Assembly: GCA_020024285.1 (NCBI GenBank)
Contig: JAHHTZ010000003.1
Span: 211,017 to 275,016 of the forward strand
Origin: Oscillospiraceae bacterium
GTDB taxonomy: Bacteria; Bacillota; Clostridia; Oscillospirales; Ruminococcaceae
DNA length: 64,000 nt
Direction of reading: 5' to 3'
Part shown: piece after piece, positions 1 to 7,784 of the stretch
Layout of the letters: the number at the start of each line of letters is the position of its first letter
Numbering within the stretch: position 1 is the first letter of the stretch
Position numbers and translations under genes: made by a program
The notes under the pieces: model-generated
What the model saw: only the letters and a program-made list of their open reading frames with translations
Database searches by the model: none
What the model was told of the DNA's origin: nothing

Positions 1-447
1 GGAAGCGTTGTTTATGACATCGATCTGCGCCTTGCCAAGGACGGAAAAAAGAAGGTCCAGCTGATGAGCGGTGCCACGTTTTCGACGCTGATGCCGCAAA
101 ACTACAACATCGACAATGTGCGTACTGTGCCGGAGCTCAACTCCTCCCTGCTCAATCCGGACAAGAGCATCAATGCTCCGGTCGAAAAGGGGCAGCAGGT
201 CGGGGAGCTTCGCCTGATCCTTGCAGGCAAGGAGATCGGACGCGTTGAGCTGCTCGCAGCAGAAACCATCCAGCGCAGCGAGGCGCTTTACATTCTGGAC
301 CGCATCCGCGGATTCTTTTCGTCCTTCTGGTTTAAGTTCTTCTTCCTCTTTGTGTTGATTTTCGGCGGGCTTTACATCCTTCTGGTGGTGCTGCGCAATC
401 ATAACAAGCGCAAATACCGCCATGTGCGCCGCAGACGCAGACTGTGA
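1..447 (+). CDS. D-alanyl-D-alanine carboxypeptidase, C-terminal part (5' end outside window)
   Basis: The reading frame is open from base 1 and ends at 447, giving the last 148 residues of a larger protein. The first ~90 residues match the beta-rich PBP5 C-terminal domain of DacA/DacF-type carboxypeptidases: paired strands around 'VEKGQQVGEL' and 'IGRVELLA', the same pattern seen in the complete homologue at 2355-3527. A hydrophobic helix at about residues 103-126 of the fragment (FWFKFFFLFVLIFGGLYILL) and a very basic tail follow, so the enzyme is probably anchored by a true C-terminal membrane helix with its catalytic domain outside the cell. The catalytic SxxK domain lies upstream of the window. 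A strong terminator follows directly. Family assignment is inferred from the C-terminal domain only. Confidence 0.75.
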   Translation, partial: GSVVYDIDLRLAKDGKKKVQLMSGATFSTLMPQNYNIDNVRTVPELNSSLLNPDKSINAPVEKGQQVGELRLILAGKEIGRVELLAAETIQRSEALYILDRIRGFFSSFWFKFFFLFVLIFGGLYILLVVLRNHNKRKYRHVRRRRRL

Positions 448-481
448 TTTCTGCTGAAGCTTGCCTTCTATCGCTTCACCT

Positions 482-529
482 ACAGGGTCATTGCATCAAG
501 GATTGCTGCAATGACCCTGTTTATTTTAT
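482..529 (+). terminator. Rho-independent terminator after the carboxypeptidase gene
   Basis: A 14-bp perfect stem (ACAGGGTCATTGCA at 482-495 pairing with 507-520) with an 11-nt loop is followed by TTTATTTTAT. Confidence 0.9.
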
Positions 530-567
530 ACAATTTTCTATATTTTAGGCAATTGATGAAATAAAGA

Positions 568-596
568 TTGCCCCTCTTAAAAAAAGGGTATACAAT
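568..596 (+). promoter_or_regulatory. Sigma-A type promoter of the racemase gene
   Basis: TTGCCC (568-573), a 17-nt spacer and TACAAT (591-596) lie 35 nt upstream of the start codon. No operator-like repeat is evident. Confidence 0.6.
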
Positions 597-630
597 AGAA
601 GAGAAGAATGCAACATCAGGAGGTATTCAA

Positions 631-1329
631 ATGAAAAAGACAATCGGTATTTTAGGCGGAATGGGTCCTCTGGCTACAGCAGACCTCTACCACAAAATCG
701 TAGTAATGACAAAAGCATCCTGTGACAACGACCACATCCGTGTTTATATTGACAGCAATGCACAGATCCCGGACCGCACCACTGCGATCCTCAAAGGCGG
801 CAAGGACCCTGTAGAAGAAATGGAATCTGCACTGCGCCATCTGGAAGCATGCGGTGCTGACTGCATCATCATGCCATGCAACACAGCGCACTACTTTCTC
901 CCGCGCCTTCAGCCTTTGACCAAAATTCCTTTCATCAGCATCCTGAAGGAAACAGCAAAAAGCTGTGCTTCCCGTTTCCCTGGGAAAAAAGCCGGTATCC
1001 TCGGAACGACCGGTACGCTCAACACCGGCATCTATGAAAACGCACTCAAAGAAGAAGGTGTAGAATCTGTCCTTCCAAACGAAGCACAGAGAGAGATTCT
1101 GATGGACGCCATCTACCGCGTAAAAGCTGGTGAAGTCCTCACCGATGCTGCTCCCCTGCGCGCCCTTCTGGATGAAATGAAGGCAAACGGTGCAGACTAC
1201 TTTATCCTTGGATGCACAGAGCTTCCAATCGTTGCAGAACAGCTTCATCTGCCGGATGATTTCATCGACCCAACCACCGAGCTGGCCCATGCTGCAATCA
1301 CCTTCTGCGGTTATGAGGTAAACGAATAA
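631..1329 (+). CDS. Aspartate/glutamate racemase family protein
   Basis: A 232-residue cofactor-independent amino-acid racemase of the Asp/Glu racemase superfamily. It interconverts L- and D-aspartate (or glutamate) in the cytoplasm, most likely to supply D-amino acids for the cell wall. The two catalytic cysteines are both present: Cys83 in 'MPCNTAH' and Cys195 in 'LGCTELPI'. The N-terminal 'GILGGMGPLAT' substrate loop is typical of the aspartate racemase branch rather than MurI. The ATG at 631 follows AGGAGG at 618-623, so the in-frame upstream codons from 568 are not used. The gene stands alone between two terminators. Aspartate versus glutamate specificity cannot be settled from sequence alone. 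Confidence 0.9.
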   Translation: MKKTIGILGGMGPLATADLYHKIVVMTKASCDNDHIRVYIDSNAQIPDRTTAILKGGKDPVEEMESALRHLEACGADCIIMPCNTAHYFLPRLQPLTKIPFISILKETAKSCASRFPGKKAGILGTTGTLNTGIYENALKEEGVESVLPNEAQREILMDAIYRVKAGEVLTDAAPLRALLDEMKANGADYFILGCTELPIVAEQLHLPDDFIDPTTELAHAAITFCGYEVNE

Positions 1330-1336
1330 ATACATT

Positions 1337-1374
1337 AAAAAAATCCATCTGTGAAACGACAGATGGATTTTTTT
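1337..1374. terminator. Bidirectional terminator between racemase and rluB-like gene
   Basis: The stem AAAAATCCATCTGT / ACAGATGGATTTTT with a GAAACG loop has A-runs and T-runs on its two sides, so it can serve both convergent genes. Confidence 0.9.
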
Positions 1375-1378
1375 CTGT

Positions 1379-2314
1379 TTATCGGCGGTTTTCTCCGTTT
1401 CTGCCGCGAACCGGAGTTTTTCTTGAGCGGTTTTGCGTCGGTGCCTTGTATCCGCCCTCTGCTTTCGGACGTCTTGCAGGACCTCGGTCCGCACCCGGAC
1501 GCTGGGAGGATGGCTTGCCGCTGCGGTCGGGGTTTCTGCTCCCCTGCGGCTGCTGTGCATCCTTTTTGCGGGGATTTGATTCCTCCATGGTCTTGACTGC
1601 GTTGCGGATCATGCCCACTTCATTCGGCTTGAGCTCGCGCCACTGACCCGGCTGCAGCATTCCGAGCTTCACCGGTCCGACGGAGGTGCGTTTGAGTCGA
1701 GCCACTTCCAGCCCCACTGCTTCGCACATTTTGCGGATCTGGCGGTTTCTGCCCTCGTGGATCGTCATTTGAAACACAACGCGCCCCGGCTCCTTCTCCA
1801 ATACATGGATGACTGCTGGCGCTGTTTTGCGGTCGTCGATCATAACGCCCGAGGACAGCATGGTCAGCTGTTCATCCGAGATCGATGGGCGCACGGTGAC
1901 ACGGTAGGTCTTCGATACATGATGGCTTGGGTGCATGATAAGGTTTGCAAAGTCGCCGTCGTTTGTCATCAGCAATAAGCCTTCGCTGTCCTTATCAAGA
2001 CGCCCGATCGGATATACGCGCTCAGGAGCGTCCTCAACAAGCTCCTTCACGCAGCGGCGTCCCAGCTCGTCGCTCATCGTTGTAACATAGCCGCGCGGCT
2101 TGTTGAGCATCAGGTAGATTTTTTTGGAACGCTGGTTGAGATACACCCGCTCGTGGTTGATGGTGATCAAATCGCGCATCGGGTTGATCTTCTGACCCAA
2201 AGTGGCAGCGTGTCCGTTGACCTGGATTTTTCCTTGTTTAATCAGTTCTTCTGCTTTCCGTCGGGAAACTATTCCGTTTTCAGAAAGGACTTTTTGAATT
2301 CTTGTTTCGCTCAT
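1379..2314 (-). CDS. rluB: 23S rRNA pseudouridine synthase, RsuA/RluB/RluE/RluF family
   Basis: A 311-residue RNA pseudouridine synthase that isomerises a uridine in rRNA (RluB modifies 23S rRNA). An S4 RNA-binding domain covers residues 4-50 (TRIQKVLSENGIVSRRKAEE). The catalytic domain carries 'GRLDKDSEGLLLMTNDG', with the nucleophile Asp107, and 'HEGRNRQIRKM' further on. The last ~65 residues are a low-complexity basic tail rich in Arg, Pro, Gly and Lys, common in this family in Firmicutes and probably RNA binding. The gene is convergent with the racemase and leaves only ~40 nt to the carboxypeptidase gene upstream. RluB is the likeliest subtype; the exact target uridine is inference. Confidence 0.88.
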   Translation of the reverse strand: MSETRIQKVLSENGIVSRRKAEELIKQGKIQVNGHAATLGQKINPMRDLITINHERVYLNQRSKKIYLMLNKPRGYVTTMSDELGRRCVKELVEDAPERVYPIGRLDKDSEGLLLMTNDGDFANLIMHPSHHVSKTYRVTVRPSISDEQLTMLSSGVMIDDRKTAPAVIHVLEKEPGRVVFQMTIHEGRNRQIRKMCEAVGLEVARLKRTSVGPVKLGMLQPGQWRELKPNEVGMIRNAVKTMEESNPRKKDAQQPQGSRNPDRSGKPSSQRPGADRGPARRPKAEGGYKAPTQNRSRKTPVRGRNGENRR

Positions 2315-2354
2315 AGTTCCTCCAATATATGGTCGTGTTTCTTATTCCTTATTC

Positions 2355-3527
2355 TTAAAATAATTGTATGATAAATTCCCTCATCCTGTCAATAAGTCTG
2401 AGCCCTTTTCTATGTACTTCTGAGGAAAGAACACGCTCATTCGCAACGATCGGCTTAGAAAACCACGGCTTTCCATTGAGATAATACTGCATTTCCCCCA
2501 ATACCTGCCCTTTTTCGATGGGCGCAAGGAGCAAAGGCTGTGCCAATACCTCGCAGGTGAGCTTCTCCCCTTTTCGCACCGAAACATTCGGGCTCCCCTG
2601 CACTGTAACCTCTACCTGCTCAAGTCTGCTGCCCCCTTCGCTCAGTCCAACGTTTCCAAGCGGCAGGGATTTTGGGAAAAACTTCTCAAAGGATTTTACC
2701 TTTAATTCCTCAAAATATTTCTCATAGAGCACTTCATGCACCCCCCAGTCATCCGCACAGTTGAGCGTCACGCAAATCAGGCGGGTGCCTCCTTTTTCCG
2801 CTGCGGACACAAGGCAGCGGTAGGCGTTGTCTGTAAATCCTGTTTTGACGCCGATGCAGTGTGGATAGCGTGTCAGGAGCTTGTTGTAATTTTTGAGCCA
2901 CCGATTGTACGGCGGATTTCCAAAGCGCACCTGTGCATCGGACAGGCTGCAAATCTCGCAGAATGCTTCATTCTCCATCGCTTTGGCAGTCAGGACTGCC
3001 ATATCATAGGCTGTGGAGTAATGCTCCGGAGCATCCAGCCCGGATGGTGTCACGAAGTGTGTATCACAAAGTCCCAGCTCCCCGGCACGTTGGTTCATCT
3101 CCTCGACGAATTCCTCAACAGAACCGGAAATCCGCACCGCCGCTGCATTGGCGGCATCGTTTCCGCTGGGGAGCATCATCCCGTAAACAAGGGAGCGCAG
3201 GGTCACCTGATCCCCCTCCAAAAGCCCCATGGAGGAGCCTTCCACCCTGATTGCCTTCGGGTCTACCGTAAAATAGTCATCGAGATTTGGCTGTTCCAGT
3301 GCGATCATAGCACCCATGATCTTGGTGGTGCTTGCCATCGGCAGACGGTCGTGGATGTTGTGTCCGCCCAAGATTCTCCCGGTCTGCGCATCCAAAACGA
3401 TACACGCCTTTGCATCCGTTTCAAAATGGTCATATTCTTCCTTTTCCGATGCAGAAAAAACAGGAAGGGCGATGCACTGACCCAAAACAACAGCAGCAAG
3501 CCCCAAAATAAGTTGACGACATTTCAT
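2355..3527 (-). CDS. Serine-type D-alanyl-D-alanine carboxypeptidase (DacF-like, penicillin-binding protein)
   Basis: A 390-residue exported enzyme that trims the terminal D-Ala from peptidoglycan pentapeptides. Residues 1-26 form a signal peptide ending ...VFSA. The peptidase S11 domain has all three active-site motifs: S66-T-T-K69, S121-G-N, and K228-T-G. The PBP5-type C-terminal beta domain follows at about residues 275-365. The protein ends in a short amphipathic helix (LRLIDRMREFIIQLF), the usual membrane attachment of this family, unlike the true membrane helix of the gene at base 1. Clostridial genomes carry several paralogues; DacF-type enzymes act in sporulation, but nothing here proves that role. 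Confidence 0.93.
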   Translation of the reverse strand: MKCRQLILGLAAVVLGQCIALPVFSASEKEEYDHFETDAKACIVLDAQTGRILGGHNIHDRLPMASTTKIMGAMIALEQPNLDDYFTVDPKAIRVEGSSMGLLEGDQVTLRSLVYGMMLPSGNDAANAAAVRISGSVEEFVEEMNQRAGELGLCDTHFVTPSGLDAPEHYSTAYDMAVLTAKAMENEAFCEICSLSDAQVRFGNPPYNRWLKNYNKLLTRYPHCIGVKTGFTDNAYRCLVSAAEKGGTRLICVTLNCADDWGVHEVLYEKYFEELKVKSFEKFFPKSLPLGNVGLSEGGSRLEQVEVTVQGSPNVSVRKGEKLTCEVLAQPLLLAPIEKGQVLGEMQYYLNGKPWFSKPIVANERVLSSEVHRKGLRLIDRMREFIIQLF

Positions 3528-3617
3528 CCTTCTCTCCTCCTACTCTGCTATACTGTATGCCCTAAGGAGATACAATATGTAAGCATGAGGTATCGGGATG
3601 ATCCTGTTTGAGATAGG

Positions 3618-3656
3618 AAAAACGCAGGACCGATTTTCAGTCGGTCCTGCGTTTTT
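3618..3656. terminator. Strong bidirectional terminator
   Basis: A 16-bp perfect stem (AAAAACGCAGGACCGA with TCGGTCCTGCGTTTTT) and a 7-nt loop lie downstream of the leftward gene that ends at 3722. Confidence 0.9.
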
Positions 3657-3721
3657 CCACAGCTATTCCACTTATGCACAGTGCATCCTGTTTGAGCGCG
3701 GAGATGCTCGATTGGGCAGGA

Positions 3722-4171
3722 TCACTTCCATTTTTCAAGGTTGCTGCCGGTTTCATAGCTCAACGCAGCGATATGAGGGTAGTCCTCCGGCTCCTTGTGG
3801 TGCTTGAGCGCCCATGCCTGCTGCGGGACATAGAGCAAGGACTCAAACTCCATGCTCCACACGTCCTTTGCATTGCCGCTTTTCACTTTTTCATAATACC
3901 GGGGACCATTGATAAGGGCAGCACACCTGGAATATAAAAACGTGTCATCGCACATCATGGGGTCTTCCTGCTCGCACTGATCTGCAAGCTCCCTTGTGTC
4001 AAGATGATACAGCAGCTCTGACATTTCTTCATCAAATTGAAAGATAACATCGTCGCTTTGTTTCGATAGATCGTTTATGACAGGCTTTAACACCTCGTCA
4101 TCGTCGCCTTTGTGGTCCCAATCGCATCGTTTGATGGTATCCCAAAAAAGCCGGAAGTTGTCACACATCAT
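3722..4171 (-). CDS. DUF4240-like protein of unknown function
   Basis: A 149-residue soluble protein. The opening 'FRLFWDTIKRCDWDHKGDDD' followed by 'QFDEEMSELLYHLD' and a central '..ALINGP' resembles the DUF4240 family (FW.xI pattern, then FxxxLxELxxxLxxxDL and AAxLINGG). Members are small alpha-helical proteins often found beside WGR or SUKH-type genes; no enzymatic function is established. No signal peptide or membrane segment is visible. It lies 58 nt after the DUF2953-GerW gene and before a strong terminator, so it may be the last gene of that operon. A second Met at residue 2 is an equally good start. Confidence 0.6.
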   Translation of the reverse strand: MMCDNFRLFWDTIKRCDWDHKGDDDEVLKPVINDLSKQSDDVIFQFDEEMSELLYHLDTRELADQCEQEDPMMCDDTFLYSRCAALINGPRYYEKVKSGNAKDVWSMEFESLLYVPQQAWALKHHKEPEDYPHIAALSYETGSNLEKWK

Positions 4172-4229
4172 TCTGTAAATTCCCCTCAGAACAGGTTGTC
4201 TGTAACGGATCGCTCCCCCAAGGAAGGCG

Positions 4230-4652
4230 CTATTCCTCGGTGAGGGTGGAATCCATCATCACTTCGGTCGGTTTATCCTGTGGGATGTCCTTATCTTTTT
4301 TCATGATACCGCTGATTTTATCGAACATTTCAGGAACCATATTGACAATATGATCCCCCATCGTATTGCCGCTGTTGACGTGCAGCAGCTTGACATCACC
4401 ATGGCTGATGACAAGGAATGCAAGGGGCTGAATGGTCACACCGCCGCCGCTTCCGCCGCCAAAAACGTCCTTTTGCGTATTGGTTGGAAGATCGGAACCT
4501 CCGGAACCAAATCCAAACGAAACCTTCGATACCGGGATGATGGTGGTGCCGTCGGGTGTGGTGATCGGCTCTCCGACGATCGAATCAGTATCCACTAAAT
4601 TTTTCAAATTCTTCATTGTATTATCTGTCAGCCCTGAAATATGTTCGCTCAT
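4230..4652 (-). CDS. Possible stand-alone GerW (YtfJ) from an internal start
   Basis: The same frame as the DUF2953-GerW fusion, beginning at the ATG at 4652 (MSEHISGLTDNT...). This is where separate GerW proteins of related organisms start. The codons just upstream read GGAAGGAATGATACT, a good ribosome binding site that is fossil or functional. It would give a 140-residue soluble GerW with the conserved 'EPITTPDGTTIIPV' and Gly-rich core. Whether both products are made cannot be decided from sequence. Confidence 0.45.
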   Translation of the reverse strand: MSEHISGLTDNTMKNLKNLVDTDSIVGEPITTPDGTTIIPVSKVSFGFGSGGSDLPTNTQKDVFGGGSGGGVTIQPLAFLVISHGDVKLLHVNSGNTMGDHIVNMVPEMFDKISGIMKKDKDIPQDKPTEVMMDSTLTEE

Positions 4653-5276
4653 AGTATCATTCCTTCCGTTTTTCTCGTTTTTATTTTTCTTTTTGCTCTG
4701 TGCGATAAAATTTAAGACAAACCATATCCCGACAATCAGAAGGACAAGGGGCGCTGCCTTTACCTGTCCTCCTGCACAAAAGCGTTGTTTTTCATCCTTG
4801 TAGTCTGCCTCGATTTCGATCTTGGATATTTTAAGATCCAGATAGTTTCTCAGAAATGTAAAAGCTCCATAGACATACGCATTCATCCTGCCGTATTCCA
4901 CCGCCGTTTGGTGGGCATCCTCTTTTGCCACAACGATTTGAAGGTGGACCTTGCGAAAGTGCAGCTTTTTGATCAAAAAGCAAAGGGGCTTTCCTGCACT
5001 GCTCAAAATATCCTGCACCATTGCCAGGGTTTCAGAAATTTCTCTGCGTGAGCTTTCTTCTTTCTTCTTTTGGGGAGCCTTTTTTTCCTTCTTTTCTTCG
5101 GTGGGCTCTTCCTTCGTTTCTTCCTTTTTCTGCATCGGATACAGAAGATACTTAAAAAACAGGTATTGTACCCTTACGGTCAGGGTGGCCTCATAGGAGG
5201 CTTCCAATGTGATTGGGATGCAAAGGAGAAACAGGATGATACATAGGATACTGAGCACGATTATTGCTGCGATCAC
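4230..5276 (-). CDS. DUF2953 membrane protein fused in frame to GerW/YtfJ sporulation protein
   Basis: A 348-residue protein joining two families normally encoded by adjacent genes. Residues 1-20 are a membrane helix, 50-80 a Lys/Glu-rich linker, 85-170 the DUF2953 region, and 175-192 a second membrane helix. Residues 209-348 are a complete GerW (YtfJ) protein: 'VDTDSIVGEPITTPDGTTIIPVSKVSFGFGSGG' and a Gly-rich loop before 'IQPLAFLVI' are diagnostic. GerW proteins are needed for normal spore germination or coat function in some clostridia. No stop codon separates the two parts, yet Met209 is preceded by GGAAGGA at a spacing of 8 nt. The GerW part may therefore also be made on its own. It follows scpB by 18 nt. 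Confidence 0.85.
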   Translation of the reverse strand: MIAAIIVLSILCIILFLLCIPITLEASYEATLTVRVQYLFFKYLLYPMQKKEETKEEPTEEKKEKKAPQKKKEESSRREISETLAMVQDILSSAGKPLCFLIKKLHFRKVHLQIVVAKEDAHQTAVEYGRMNAYVYGAFTFLRNYLDLKISKIEIEADYKDEKQRFCAGGQVKAAPLVLLIVGIWFVLNFIAQSKKKNKNEKNGRNDTMSEHISGLTDNTMKNLKNLVDTDSIVGEPITTPDGTTIIPVSKVSFGFGSGGSDLPTNTQKDVFGGGSGGGVTIQPLAFLVISHGDVKLLHVNSGNTMGDHIVNMVPEMFDKISGIMKKDKDIPQDKPTEVMMDSTLTEE

Positions 5277-5294
5277 TGCTTCTGCCTCCTTTTG

Positions 5295-5810
5295 TTATGG
5301 CTCCTCCCGCTGCGGAATCTTGGGCAGAGCTTTGATATCCTTCATGCCGAAGCACCGCAGAAAAGCCGGTGTTGTTTCGTAGGCGATGGGGCGTCCTGGG
5401 ATCTCCAATCGTCCCGCTTCTGCAACCAGACCTTTGTTGACAAGGGACGTTACAACAGAGCTGCTGTCCATGCCACGCACCTGTTCAATGAAGGCGCGGG
5501 TCACCGGCTGGTTGTATGCGATGATTGCCAAAACCTCCATCGCCGCCTGCGACAGAGCGGCATTTCGTTTTACATCAAGCGCCTGCCGGATCACCTCTTC
5601 GTATTGCGCACGGGTGACCATCTGATAGGAATCTCCCAATGTGATGATTTGAAACGGGAGGTTCTGATAGTCCTCGTTGATGGATTCCACGATATTCTCT
5701 ACAATAGAGGTATTGACAGAAAACAGCTCCGCCAATCGCTGTGCTTCAAAAGGATCTCCCGAAGCGAATAAAACTGCCTGTATCCCGCCCTTTATTTCCT
5801 TGATTCCCAT
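5295..5810 (-). CDS. scpB: Segregation and condensation protein B
   Basis: A 171-residue partner of the SMC-ScpA condensin complex, which organises the nucleoid and separates sister origins. It has the two winged-helix architecture of ScpB: 'KGGIQAVLFASGDPF' at residues 7-21, 'QAAMEVLAIIAYNQPVTRAFIEQVRG' at about 90-115, and 'RPIAYETTPAFLRCFGMKDI' near the end. Length is normal. It sits 9 nt downstream of scpA and 18 nt upstream of the DUF2953-GerW gene, in a leftward operon that starts with a site-2 protease. Confidence 0.96.
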   Translation of the reverse strand: MGIKEIKGGIQAVLFASGDPFEAQRLAELFSVNTSIVENIVESINEDYQNLPFQIITLGDSYQMVTRAQYEEVIRQALDVKRNAALSQAAMEVLAIIAYNQPVTRAFIEQVRGMDSSSVVTSLVNKGLVAEAGRLEIPGRPIAYETTPAFLRCFGMKDIKALPKIPQREEP

Positions 5811-5819
5811 ACGTTCTCC

Positions 5820-6521
5820 TTATTGTTCGTGGTTCATCTCAATGGTGGTTCCGTCCTCGCTGAGAAGGACCCTCTTGTTTTTCATCAGCTCCAAAACTGC
5901 AAGGAAGGTTGCCACAATGTCAGAGCGGTCCTCACTTTCCTCAAACAGGGAGAGGAAGGGCGCTCGCTCCTCCCGATAAAGACGCTGAAGGATTCGGGTA
6001 ATGCAGCTTGACACGGGAACTACCCTGCGCGCCATCAGCGGCTCAAAGATGCGCTGGCTTGGCGGGAGATTGCCCGGCTTTCCAACGGCAGCAAGATATG
6101 CCTTGAGCAGCTCCTTTTTCTGGTGCTTTCTGAAATATCCCTCTTCCTTTGGCAGAACGCGCGGAGCTCTTGCAAAAACAGAGTCCCCCTGATAGCTTGC
6201 CTTGAGCAGCTCTGCCACCTGACGGCACAGTGTATATTCGATCAGCTGACCGGTCAGCTCGCTTTTGAGCTTTTCTTCGAGCTCCTCATGCTTTGGCAGG
6301 AGGGAAACGGATTTGATGTACACAAGGCGGGATGCCATCTCCAAAAATTCGCTGGCAATCTCCATATCCGCTTCCTGCCACCCGCGGATATACTCCATAT
6401 ACTGCTCCAGAAGCTTTGCGATCTCAATATCATAAATGTTTAATTTATGGTGGGAGATCAGCTGCAAGATCAAGTCGAGCGGACCTTCGATCTGCGCTAC
6501 CTTAAACGACAGCTGTTCCAT
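5820..6521 (-). CDS. scpA: Segregation and condensation protein A
   Basis: A 233-residue kleisin subunit that bridges the heads of SMC and binds ScpB. The N-terminus 'FEGPLDLLLxLI'-like motif is present as 'IEGPLDLILQLISHHKLNIYDIEI', and the C-terminal winged helix contains 'DIVATFLAVLELMKNKRVLL', both diagnostic for ScpA. It begins 6 nt after the stop of the site-2 protease with no clear Shine-Dalgarno sequence of its own, which suggests translational coupling, and is followed 9 nt later by scpB. Confidence 0.96.
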   Translation of the reverse strand: MEQLSFKVAQIEGPLDLILQLISHHKLNIYDIEIAKLLEQYMEYIRGWQEADMEIASEFLEMASRLVYIKSVSLLPKHEELEEKLKSELTGQLIEYTLCRQVAELLKASYQGDSVFARAPRVLPKEEGYFRKHQKKELLKAYLAAVGKPGNLPPSQRIFEPLMARRVVPVSSCITRILQRLYREERAPFLSLFEESEDRSDIVATFLAVLELMKNKRVLLSEDGTTIEMNHEQ

Positions 6522-6527
6522 GACGGG

Positions 6528-7178
6528 TTAAAAAATCGCGGGCAGCAGTCCGCCCATCGAGGTCAAAAAGTCAAATCCCTTCAAAACGATCTGCTGCAAA
6601 AAGTACAGCGGATAGTCAAGCAGGTCTGTAACGAGGATGACCCCCATAAATACGACCTGAATCATCATTGCATGCTCTTCCAGCCACTCCACTGCATTGC
6701 CGGGGAGGAAATAGTTGAGCACCTTCGAGCCATCAAGCGGATAGATCGGCAAGAGGTTGAATACTGCCAAAATCACGTTGATTTGACAGATCATCAAAAG
6801 CGCACGGGAAGCGCGGACGGCATCAAACTGAAACAGGGACACCTTAAAAAGGATAAAGAAAAGAAGCCCCAAAATCAAATTGGAAAGAGGACCTGCAATC
6901 GCCGTGATTGCCATCCCTCCCCGCATCGAAACGTTGTGCTTACGGAAATTCAAGGGATTGATCGGAACAGGCTTTGCCCAGCCGAATCCGGCGAACAAAA
7001 TCATGATGCTGCCCATCAAATCGAGGTGATTGAATGGGTTTAGAGTCAGTCGTCCCTCATATTCTGCTGTGCGATCTCCCAGCCAGTATGCAGTCAGTGC
7101 GTGTGCACATTCGTGGATCGGCATCGCGGTCAGCAAAACAAATGCCCGAATGACCAGATTTTCTAAAGATATTGGCAT
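6528..7178 (-). CDS. Site-2 protease family zinc metallopeptidase (M50)
   Basis: A 216-residue polytopic membrane protease. The zinc motif H22-E-C-A-H26 sits in the first membrane helix, and the third ligand Asp149 lies in 'NLLPIYPLDG', the classic S2P motif. About five hydrophobic segments are visible. Short S2P proteins without a PDZ domain like this one commonly sit next to scpAB in Firmicutes; their substrates are mostly unknown. It is the first gene of the operon S2P-scpA-scpB-DUF2953/GerW, with a promoter at 7202-7230. Confidence 0.92.
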   Translation of the reverse strand: MPISLENLVIRAFVLLTAMPIHECAHALTAYWLGDRTAEYEGRLTLNPFNHLDLMGSIMILFAGFGWAKPVPINPLNFRKHNVSMRGGMAITAIAGPLSNLILGLLFFILFKVSLFQFDAVRASRALLMICQINVILAVFNLLPIYPLDGSKVLNYFLPGNAVEWLEEHAMMIQVVFMGVILVTDLLDYPLYFLQQIVLKGFDFLTSMGGLLPAIF

Positions 7179-7201
7179 TGATTATCAACTCCTCGTAGAC
7201 A

Positions 7202-7230
7202 ATTATACCTTTCAACCTATAAAAAAACAA
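7202..7230 (-). promoter_or_regulatory. Promoter of the S2P-scpAB operon
   Basis: On the minus strand TTGTTT (7225-7230), a 17-nt spacer and TATAAT (7202-7207) lie 23 nt upstream of the protease start codon. A small hairpin GGGC/GCCC followed by a T-run lies just upstream (7231-7245). Confidence 0.7.
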
Positions 7231-7302
7231 GGGCAGTATCACGCCCATTTTTGGTTATTTTCTTATTTTTCGACTTTTATTAAAGAATATTTCAAAAAGG
7301 TC

Positions 7303-7331
7303 TTGCTTTTGTTATTAAAATGTGATAGCAT
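7303..7331 (+). promoter_or_regulatory. Promoter of rpmB
   Basis: TTGCTT (7303-7308), a 17-nt spacer ending in TGA (extended -10) and TAGCAT (7326-7331) precede the AAAGGAGGTG ribosome binding site of rpmB. Confidence 0.65.
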
Positions 7332-7370
7332 ACTAATGTTGACTACCTGTAAATAAAGGAGGTGCAGACC

Positions 7371-7559
7371 ATGGCTAAATGCGATATCTGCGGAAAAGGT
7401 GTTACTTTTGGAATTAAGGTTTCTCACTCTCATAGACGTTCTAACAGAACTTGGAAACCAAATGTAAAACGTGTTAAGGCAATTGTTGATGGTAAACCTT
7501 GCCACATCTATGCCTGCACCCGTTGCTTGCGTTCCAATAAAGTTACCCGCGCAATCTAA
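7371..7559 (+). CDS. rpmB: 50S ribosomal protein L28
   Basis: A 62-residue ribosomal protein bL28. 'MAKCDICGKGVTFGIKVSHS' and 'RTWKPNVKRVK' are the family signature. It is the zinc-binding (C+) form: CxxC at Cys4/Cys7 and a second CxxC in 'ACTRCLRSNKV' are both intact. The ATG at 7371 is chosen over an in-frame upstream ATG because AAAGGAGGTG ends 6 nt before it and all L28 proteins start here. It is a single-gene transcription unit with its own promoter and terminator. Confidence 0.97.
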   Translation: MAKCDICGKGVTFGIKVSHSHRRSNRTWKPNVKRVKAIVDGKPCHIYACTRCLRSNKVTRAI

Positions 7560-7569
7560 TTCGTGTGCC

Positions 7570-7599
7570 AAAAAGCTCCTGGGAATCAGGAGCTTTTTT
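7570..7599 (+). terminator. rpmB terminator
   Basis: The stem AAAAAGCTCCTG / CAGGAGCTTTTTT with a 5-nt loop lies 11 nt after the rpmB stop codon. Confidence 0.93.
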
Positions 7600-7614
7600 C
7601 ATATCGTATCATTC

Positions 7615-7648
7615 GCTCTGTGCTAAGTTTTGGTACAGAGCATTTTTT
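7615..7648 (+). terminator. Second, weaker terminator-like hairpin
   Basis: GCTCTGT (7615-7621) pairs with ACAGAGC (7635-7641), followed by ATTTTTTT. It may be a back-up terminator for rpmB. Confidence 0.5.
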
Positions 7649-7664
7649 TATCCCGACAAACTTT

Positions 7665-7712
7665 TAAAAAGCACAGGGGACTCTTTTGTAAAGGAGTCCC
7701 CTGTGCTTTTTT
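7665..7712. terminator. Bidirectional terminator after the GLUG-repeat protein gene
   Basis: An 18-bp stem (AAAAAGCACAGGGGACTC with GAGTCCCCTGTGCTTTTTT) and a 10-nt loop with T-runs on both strands. It lies downstream of the leftward gene ending at 7785. Confidence 0.9.
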
Positions 7713-7784
7713 ATGACATCCGCCTGTTAGATTTTGCAGACGTTTTTATTAGACCATCCCTGCAATAGACTTCACAAAATCCTG

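Noticed and set aside
652..1560. A 302-codon minus-strand frame opposite the racemase gene
   Set aside because: It spans the terminator at 1337-1374 and part of the rluB-like gene, and shows no motifs.
2736..3611. A 291-codon plus-strand open frame opposite the DacF-like gene
   Set aside because: The minus strand has signal peptide, SxxK, SGN and KTG motifs; the plus frame is a shadow.
7231..7245. GGGC/GCCC mini-hairpin as a terminator of the S2P operon leader
   Set aside because: It lies upstream of the mapped-looking promoter, so it would not be in the operon's transcript; the stem is only 4 bp.
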